A DNA stretch of 7,257 bases from Lysobacteraceae bacterium (GTDB taxonomy: Bacteria; Pseudomonadota; Gammaproteobacteria; Xanthomonadales; Xanthomonadaceae): assembly GCA_017990865.1 (NCBI GenBank), contig JAGNNB010000150.1:1-7257 (forward strand), in the 5' to 3' direction. Below, piece by piece: positions 1 to 4,810 of the stretch (positions are counted from its first letter, which is position 1; each line of letters starts with the position of its first letter). The notes below the pieces were generated by a model that saw only the letters and a list, made by a program, of their open reading frames with translations, was not told the origin of the DNA and made no database searches. The position numbers and the translations under genes are program-made.

Positions 1-2
1 AC

Positions 3-593
3 TCCATACCCGAGCAGGCTTCGCCCGCAAACGATGAGGTCGTCGAATCGGATGGGCAGGTATCGATTTCCCACATCACATACGCCTTGAACGGGTCGCA
101 GTGGCAGAAAGTCGCGACCGCAAAAGGCATCGGGTCGTTCGGCGCGAACGATCAAGCTCCGATGGTCGAAGCGGGCGACTCCGCGGTGGAGTTCGTCGAT
201 AACGCCCAGCGCTACCTGCTCGCGGTGCCCGCATGGCATACCGAGATGGGCGGCATCGAAATGCATACCGCCGAAATCTTCGTTTTCGATGCGGGTCCGC
301 GCGCGTGGAAATATTTAGGCAGCGTGTACACCGGCGAGAACGACGATGCCGGTTGCACCGACGAAGGCAAGACCGTGTCCGGCGCGGCATGCACGGCAAG
401 CACAGGCGAATTGAAGTTCACGTCGAATACGCAGACAGGGTTTCCGGATATCTCGGTGATCCGCTCGGGCGCGACGCTCGGAAACGAAGGTAAGGCACGA
501 GAGCTGGGAGCCGAAGACGCTATCGGCTATCGCTACTCCGCAAGTTCAGGCGCATATGCGCAATCGCAGAAGTCATCGTCCGCAATAGATTGA
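3..593 (+). CDS. Partial exported protein, candidate immunity protein (X-Tfi) for the downstream effector
   Basis: The reading frame is open from the left edge of the window to a TGA at 591-593, so the gene is 5'-truncated here and 196 codons are visible. A TTG at 87 lies inside the open frame and is probably not the true start. The visible part begins with a low-complexity stretch (SIPEQASPANDEVVESDG), the kind of linker that often follows a lipoprotein or signal peptide. The rest looks like a compact, probably beta-rich domain. Two cysteines (codons at 354 and 390) are spaced to form a disulfide, which fits a periplasmic protein. A segment near the C-terminus (QTGFPDISVIRSG) vaguely recalls FG-GAP/XAC2610-like immunity proteins, but I do not recognise the family securely. 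It ends 27 bases before the effector start and is in the same frame, so the two are probably co-transcribed. X-T4SS immunity genes commonly sit next to their effector. The immunity role is inferred from position and export signs. The signal peptide itself lies outside the window. Confidence 0.72.
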   Translation, partial: SIPEQASPANDEVVESDGQVSISHITYALNGSQWQKVATAKGIGSFGANDQAPMVEAGDSAVEFVDNAQRYLLAVPAWHTEMGGIEMHTAEIFVFDAGPRAWKYLGSVYTGENDDAGCTDEGKTVSGAACTASTGELKFTSNTQTGFPDISVIRSGATLGNEGKARELGAEDAIGYRYSASSGAYAQSQKSSSAID

Positions 594-605
594 CCGACAA
601 TCGAG

Positions 606-612
606 AAGGGGG
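606..612 (+). promoter_or_regulatory. Ribosome binding site of effector 1
   Basis: The purine run AAGGGGG ends 8 bases before the ATG at 621. There is no ATG, GTG or TTG in this frame between the preceding stop (591-593) and 621, so this site and the ATG at 621 define the start. Confidence 0.7.
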
Positions 613-620
613 TTATCCGT

Positions 621-3017
621 ATGGCTACAGATTATTCGAAACAGGAAGTGCTGGGGATCGTCCAGAGAGAAGCTCAGGAACGAGGCATTCCCAGAGACGA
701 TTTCTTGCGATTCGCGTACATCGAAACGGGCGGCAAATTCGACGAACAAGCGAGCCGCGGCCCGAATGGCGCCAAGGGCTTGTTCCAATTCGTTCCCTCC
801 ACCGCCGCGCAATACGGGATCGCGGGCCGCGAATTGGATGCGGTCGCCAACACCGATGCGGCGGCTCGTCTGTACCTGGACAACAAGAGCAACCTGACGT
901 CGCATCACACAAGGACGGGGCAGCCCTATCTCTCCGGCCAAGCGCAGCCGAACGGCCTCGATATGTACATGGCGCACCAGCAGGGCAGCGCCGGCTATCA
1001 CTCGATCCAGGCGGCGATCGCCGACGGTAATTTCACGCGTTCGGATACGCGCCCGCACCTTCTCAATAACGTGTCCTCTCGCGATATTCAGCAGGTCACG
1101 GGCATGTCGATGGATCAGTTCCGGCAGCTTCCCGACAAGCAGATGGCGGAAACCTTCGTCAAATACTGGGACACGAAATATCGGAACATCAGTATTCCGG
1201 AAGTCGGCGTGCAGCCGCTCGGTCAGGGTGGTCAGGGACAAACTCCGGGTGGCGGCGGACAAACGCCCGGCGGCGGCACTCGCCCCGCCGACCCGATGGC
1301 CGATGGCGTTCTGGAGCGCGGCGAGAAGGGCCCTGCGGTGAAAGCCATGCAGGAACAGATCATCAAAGCCGGCATCACGCAGGTCAACGGCAAGCCGTTC
1401 ACGGCCGATAGCGATTTCGGTCAGCAGACCGAAGCGGCCGTGCGCGAGTACCAACGTTCGCGCGGTTTGAAGGTCGACGGCGAAGCTGGCCCGGACACGC
1501 TCAAGGCGCTGAGAGAGAACGCGCCGGCCAAGACGCAACCGAGTCCCGAGCCCGCGACGCCGACGCAAGGCAACGGCACCAATTGGCCGGCGCCGGGTAA
1601 TTTCAAGATCAACGACGCGGACAAGCCGGGCGAAGGCCATGGCGAATTCGGCACCTCGCGCGGCGGCGGCGCCCGTACGCACAAGGGCGTGGATATCGAA
1701 GGCAAGGTCGGTGATCCGATCGAATCCTTCCGTCCGGGCACCGTGATCGCGGTGAAGCCCAACAACGGCGCGGCCGGCAACATGGTCACGATCGATCACG
1801 GTAACGGCCTGACCTCGACCTACATGCACTTGGACAAGATCAACGCCAAGGTCGGGCAGAAAGTACCCGAAGATATCGAAGTCATCGGCACCATGGGCCG
1901 CACCGGCAACACGCCGAAAGCGGGCGATACGCATTTGCACTTCGAAATCCGCCAGAACGGCGTCGCCGTCGATCCGATGCCTTACTTGAAGGGTGCGAAG
2001 GACCTGGATTCCCCGGCCGCGGCCAAGACCGAACTCAAGCAAGGCGACAAGGGCGCGCAGGTGGAACAACTGCAGACGCGCCTGAGCGACCTGGGCTACA
2101 CCGATGCGGCCGGCAACAAATTGAAACCCGACAGCGACTTCGGCGGCCGTACGAAGCAAGCGGTGGAGCAGTTCCAGCGCGAAAACGGCCTGCAAGTCAC
2201 CGGCGTCGCCGACAAAGACACGATGCGCTTGGTCGAGAAGGGCATGACGCGTCATGCCGCGGCCGACGGCGAGCTCAAGCCGGGCGAGAAAGGGCCGGAC
2301 GTGCGCGGCTTCCAGACCAACTTGAACGAGTTGGGATACAAAGGTGCGGACGGCAAGCCGCTGAAGGTCGACGGCGAATACGGCGGCAACACGCAAGCGG
2401 CCGTGTCGGCGTTCCAGAAAGCGAACGGTCTGCCGGAAACTGGCATCGCCGATAAGGCGACGCTGGAAAAAGTCGGTCAGCAGTCGAAGTTCGAGCCGAA
2501 GATCGACGCCGAAGGCCGCGTGACCGACGTGGTGTCGCCGACGAAGATCACGGACACCCCGTCCGATCGCACCTTGCGCAACGACCGTGCGCCGCAGATC
2601 AACGAAGCGGGCCATCCCGACAACAAGCTCTACACCCAAGCGGTGGCGAACTTGGAGCAGATGGGTCCGAGCGGCGGCTTCAAGTCGCGCGACGAGTTGG
2701 AGCGGGCGGCCGGCGCTTTGGCGGCCGATGCGAAGTTGAGCGGCCTGACGCAGATCGATCACGTCACGCGCAGCAAGAACGGCGAAGGCTTGATCGCGAT
2801 CCAAGGCACGGATCCTTGGGCGGAAGGCGTCAAGCGCGCGAATATCGACGCGAACCAGGCGGTGAATCAATCGCTGAGCGACAGCACCAAGATGGCCGAT
2901 TCCAAGAAGCCCGAGCAGACCACTGCGCCGCAGCCGAACCAGCAGCGGAACGAGATGGTGGATACGCCGGTGCTGAAAGACGAAACCCAGTCGAAGCCGA
3001 AGAGCGTTATGGTCTAA
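621..3017 (+). CDS. X-T4SS antibacterial effector: lytic transglycosylase + M23 peptidase + XVIPCD
   Basis: A 798-residue predicted peptidoglycan-degrading toxin, delivered to rival cells by the Xanthomonadales-like type IV secretion system. There is no signal peptide. Domains: (1) residues about 8-190, SLT/lysozyme-like transglycosylase with candidate catalytic Glu35 (YIETGGKF), the GLFQFVPSTA motif at 53-62 and a MAHQQGSAGY segment at 117-126; (2) a Gly-rich linker, about 203-222; (3) PG_binding_1, about 224-300; (4) M23 (LytM-like) metallopeptidase, about 335-458, with His354 and Asp358 (HKGVD), His403 (YMHL) and His438/His440 (HLH), i.e. the full zinc-ligand and catalytic set; (5) and (6) PG_binding_1 domains at about 471-541 and 551-621; (7) XVIPCD at about 658-798, with HPDN at 665, GLTQIDHV, a Gln-rich stretch and a conserved tail. 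It would cut both glycan strands and peptide cross-links. The preceding gene is the candidate immunity partner, and a terminator follows 70 bases after the stop. Family and fate are well supported by motifs. Activity and secretion are inferred. Confidence 0.93.
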   Translation: MATDYSKQEVLGIVQREAQERGIPRDDFLRFAYIETGGKFDEQASRGPNGAKGLFQFVPSTAAQYGIAGRELDAVANTDAAARLYLDNKSNLTSHHTRTGQPYLSGQAQPNGLDMYMAHQQGSAGYHSIQAAIADGNFTRSDTRPHLLNNVSSRDIQQVTGMSMDQFRQLPDKQMAETFVKYWDTKYRNISIPEVGVQPLGQGGQGQTPGGGGQTPGGGTRPADPMADGVLERGEKGPAVKAMQEQIIKAGITQVNGKPFTADSDFGQQTEAAVREYQRSRGLKVDGEAGPDTLKALRENAPAKTQPSPEPATPTQGNGTNWPAPGNFKINDADKPGEGHGEFGTSRGGGARTHKGVDIEGKVGDPIESFRPGTVIAVKPNNGAAGNMVTIDHGNGLTSTYMHLDKINAKVGQKVPEDIEVIGTMGRTGNTPKAGDTHLHFEIRQNGVAVDPMPYLKGAKDLDSPAAAKTELKQGDKGAQVEQLQTRLSDLGYTDAAGNKLKPDSDFGGRTKQAVEQFQRENGLQVTGVADKDTMRLVEKGMTRHAAADGELKPGEKGPDVRGFQTNLNELGYKGADGKPLKVDGEYGGNTQAAVSAFQKANGLPETGIADKATLEKVGQQSKFEPKIDAEGRVTDVVSPTKITDTPSDRTLRNDRAPQINEAGHPDNKLYTQAVANLEQMGPSGGFKSRDELERAAGALAADAKLSGLTQIDHVTRSKNGEGLIAIQGTDPWAEGVKRANIDANQAVNQSLSDSTKMADSKKPEQTTAPQPNQQRNEMVDTPVLKDETQSKPKSVMV
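2592..2819 (+). repeat. XVIPCD-coding direct repeat, copy 1
   Basis: These 76 codons cover the core of the XVIPCD of effector 1, from PQIN to DPW. They match the equivalent segment of effector 2 (6857-7084) at about 65 of 76 residues, counted by eye with no gaps. The two also share exact DNA stretches of about 20 bases around the GGFKSR codons. They are direct repeats 4265 bases apart. Confidence 0.85.
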
Positions 3018-3043
3018 GGCGCAGACGGGCGTTCCGAAGCGTC

Positions 3044-3080
3044 ACCTCTGTACTGCAACCTCTGTACCTGCAACCTCCGT
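3044..3080 (+). repeat. Short tandem repeat after effector 1
   Basis: The unit ACCTCTGTAC-TGCA occurs twice (the second copy has one extra C) and is followed by a partial third copy, ACCTCCGT. The repeat lies between the effector stop codon and the terminator hairpin. No function is evident. It looks like replication slippage in untranslated sequence. Confidence 0.6.
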
Positions 3081-3086
3081 GTCGCG

Positions 3087-3119
3087 CAACGGGCCGTCGA
3101 AAGACGGCCCGTTGTTTTT
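3087..3119 (+). terminator. Strong Rho-independent terminator
   Basis: A perfect 12-base-pair stem (CAACGGGCCGTC at 3087-3098 with GACGGCCCGTTG at 3103-3114) closes on a GAAA tetraloop and is followed by five T residues (3115-3119). It lies 70 bases after the stop of effector 1 and should end the first cassette's transcript, so the downstream lipoprotein gene needs its own promoter. Confidence 0.93.
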
Positions 3120-3318
3120 GCTGCGCGCGGAACCGGTTGTCGGAACACTGCCGCCGGCCCGCCGATCCCAACACTCGGCCCTTGCGAACGGGGATTTTCT
3201 TGTGGAAGATGGGCTCCATCGGGCAGAGCGTCAGCGTTTTGCCCGTGCGCCGTCGAAAGCGCCAAAATCCGAATCGATCGTATCCATCTGAGGTTGTCAT
3301 GGCTGATACGAGCTTGCG

Positions 3319-3334
3319 GGCAGTGGCCACTGCC
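3319..3334. promoter_or_regulatory. Perfect 16-base palindrome, possible operator
   Basis: GGCAGTGGCCACTGCC is fully self-complementary. A palindrome of this size in the long gap upstream of cassette 2 could bind a dimeric regulator. No T-run follows it, so it is not an intrinsic terminator. The function is unproven, and it lies about 480 bases before the lipoprotein start, which is far for a simple operator. Confidence 0.35.
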
Positions 3335-3644
3335 GAAAATCGCGGGAGCCTTCGGGTCCCCGCACAATCGGGTCTGCCGTGGTGTCGTCGCGACGCCGTG
3401 GAGGCGCTCGCATCGAAGGCAGGTCGAGCCGCCGCCTTCGCGCTCTCCGACGCTTCCGCCGTCGTCCGTCGTGTGCGCCTCCGTGGCGCGCGCCTTCGCT
3501 TGCGCACGAGCGCATATCGGCGTAATTCCGAGTTTCCTATCGTTCGCCTTTACACGGGAACGGCCGCGAATTTCGCGGTTGCGCGCGCAAGCTCCCCCGC
3601 ATGCGCGCCGGGCATGAGGCCCGCCTCGCGCCGGCACGCACTCC

Positions 3645-3690
3645 CGTTTTTTTTCGGTCCATTTTGTTTCGACCCATTTTCTTTCGATCC
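3645..3690 (+). repeat. T-rich triple repeat upstream of the lipoprotein gene
   Basis: Three consecutive units of 15-16 bases share the pattern (A)TTTT-TTTCG-YCC: CGTTTTTTTTCGGTCC, ATTTTGTTTCGACCC and ATTTTCTTTCGATCC. In this GC-rich DNA it is the most obvious T-rich patch. It ends 110 bases before the lipoprotein start, so it may be part of the promoter region. That role is inferred. Confidence 0.5.
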
Positions 3691-3789
3691 GACCGCTCGC
3701 GCCCGAACGCGCGGGTGGACGGTGGGCGGCGGCCGCGCAGAAGTCGTTCTTCGCGCATGCTGTCGATTCCACCGCCTTTCCGATGTTTC

Positions 3790-3795
3790 GAGGAG
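3790..3795 (+). promoter_or_regulatory. Ribosome binding site of the lipoprotein gene
   Basis: GAGGAG lies 4 bases before the ATG at 3800. It selects this start within a reading frame that is open for a long distance upstream, and the choice puts a proper lipoprotein signal peptide at the N-terminus. Confidence 0.65.
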
Positions 3796-3799
3796 TCCC

Positions 3800-4717
3800 A
3801 TGACGCAATCCCTTCGCCGCCCGCAGTCCTTCCGTCCGCTCCTTCTGGGTGCGGTGCTGTCGGTGTGCGCGTTCGCGCTGGCCGCTTGTCGCCAAGAGGC
3901 GAGTCCGGTCGCTGCTGTCGCGGCCGCCAGCGCTTCCGCGGACGCCGATGCCAAAACGCAGGTCGCGCCGACACCCGCTGCCGTCGTCGAAGTCGATGCC
4001 GCGAAGGCGGCTCCCGCGTTCCTGTCCGGACTGTCGCAAGACATGCCTTACGCGCGGCTGCGCGAGGCGGTGATCGCGGCCGGTTGGGTGCCGTTGCGCG
4101 ACCCGGCCTGCTGGGAAAACGTCGGCGGTGCGGCCGCGGTCTGCGGTGCGCTTCCGGAAACCGAAAGCTGCAGCGGCGACGGCGCTTGTCTGCTGTGGTT
4201 CGCCGATCCGTCCGACGGCCGACGCTTGCGCGTGAGCGCTTACGGCCCATACGAACGCTGGAACGTGGCGGGCCAAGAATCGACGTTCGCGGTCCGTTCG
4301 TGGGACCTGCGCCCCGCGGCGCCCGTCGCCGCATCGGCCTGCCCGAACGAGGATTTCGACGCCTTCCTCAAGCGCTTCGCGGCCGACGCGACGGTTCGTC
4401 GCACATTCACGGCCCCGGTCGTGGAGGTCGGCGAGTTGTACACCGACGATCAAGGCAACGACGCTTCGCGCACGGTCTACGTGCCCGCGGACGCTTACCG
4501 CGATTTCGACATGGTGTATCGCGACGGCGCGTTCCATCACGAAGACGCCAAGGGTGCGGTGGACTCCGCCGCGCTGCCGGTCAAGATCGAATCGCCTTCG
4601 GCGAACGTGCGCGTCGTTCGTTTCGACTACGGCATGTCCGAGGGCAATTCGTACCGTTTCGAAACCCGCGGGGGTTGCTGGACGCTGACCGGCGATCCGG
4701 AACCCCCGAGCCCTTGA
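3800..4717 (+). CDS. Outer-membrane lipoprotein, probable immunity protein (X-Tfi) for effector 2
   Basis: A 305-residue predicted lipoprotein. A basic N-terminus (MTQSLRRPQSFRP) and a hydrophobic segment (about 14-28) lead to the lipobox LAAC, with Cys30 as the lipidated residue. Arg, not Asp, at the next position predicts outer-membrane sorting, with the protein facing the periplasm. After an Ala-rich linker (about 31-72) come two regions. Domain 1 (about 74-165; MPYARLREAVIAAGW, then Cys104, 115, 124 and 130) resembles a small Cys-rich module I associate with Xanthomonadaceae lipoproteins. Domain 2 (about 178-300) begins with ACPNEDFDAFLKRFA and is bracketed by Cys181 and Cys293, which could form a disulfide. 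I cannot name either family firmly. The gene lies 93 bases upstream of effector 2 with no terminator between them, the usual arrangement for X-Tfi/X-Tfe pairs. Immunity function is inferred from lipidation, periplasmic location and position. The frame stays open far upstream, but earlier starts would bury the signal peptide. Confidence 0.85.
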   Translation: MTQSLRRPQSFRPLLLGAVLSVCAFALAACRQEASPVAAVAAASASADADAKTQVAPTPAAVVEVDAAKAAPAFLSGLSQDMPYARLREAVIAAGWVPLRDPACWENVGGAAAVCGALPETESCSGDGACLLWFADPSDGRRLRVSAYGPYERWNVAGQESTFAVRSWDLRPAAPVAASACPNEDFDAFLKRFAADATVRRTFTAPVVEVGELYTDDQGNDASRTVYVPADAYRDFDMVYRDGAFHHEDAKGAVDSAALPVKIESPSANVRVVRFDYGMSEGNSYRFETRGGCWTLTGDPEPPSP

Positions 4718-4797
4718 TTCGCCCTTGATTCCCCTATCGATTCGCCGTCTTACCGCACCGTCCCGAAAAACCCCATCTCGAATACCGTCTTCACAAC

Positions 4798-4803
4798 AGG
4801 GAG
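4798..4803 (+). promoter_or_regulatory. Ribosome binding site of effector 2
   Basis: AGGGAG is 7 bases before the ATG at 4811. No ATG, GTG or TTG occurs in this frame between the lipoprotein stop (4715-4717) and 4811, so the start is well defined. Confidence 0.75.
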
Positions 4804-4810
4804 AGCCGCA

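Larger units (their letters stand above)
3120..3789. other. Intergenic region without a convincing gene
   Basis: About 670 bases separate the terminator from the ribosome binding site of the lipoprotein gene. The open frames crossing it encode Arg- and Ala-rich peptides with no recognisable domain, and they start at weak codons or inside the terminator, so I call none of them. Visible structure: a 16-base perfect palindrome at 3319-3334, a 15-base near-palindrome CCGCGAATTTCGCGG at 3564-3578, and a T-rich triple repeat at 3645-3690. The promoter of cassette 2 must lie here or further downstream, but I cannot place -35 and -10 boxes with confidence. No tRNA, insertion sequence or attachment site is recognisable. 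Confidence 0.6.

Noticed and set aside
87..593. TTG at 87 as the true start of the first gene
   Set aside because: The same frame stays open to the left edge, there is no good ribosome binding site before 87, and an exported protein needs a signal sequence that must lie further upstream.
573..2870. 765-codon open frame on the - strand opposite effector 1
   Set aside because: It mirrors the GC-rich codons of effector 1. It has no recognisable domain and an Arg/Leu/Ala-rich composition, while the + strand frame carries clear catalytic motifs and a good ribosome binding site.
3079..3291. 70-codon + strand frame after effector 1
   Set aside because: It starts with GTG just before the terminator hairpin and runs through it. 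There is no ribosome binding site or recognisable domain.
3294..3617. 107-codon + strand frame in the long gap
   Set aside because: It has a TTG start and an Arg/Pro/Ala-rich product with no domain similarity. It is typical of chance frames in GC-rich DNA.
3299..3799. Earlier in-frame ATG for the lipoprotein gene
   Set aside because: It would add 167 low-complexity residues in front of a well-formed lipoprotein signal peptide and LAAC lipobox. The GAGGAG site before 3800 fits better.
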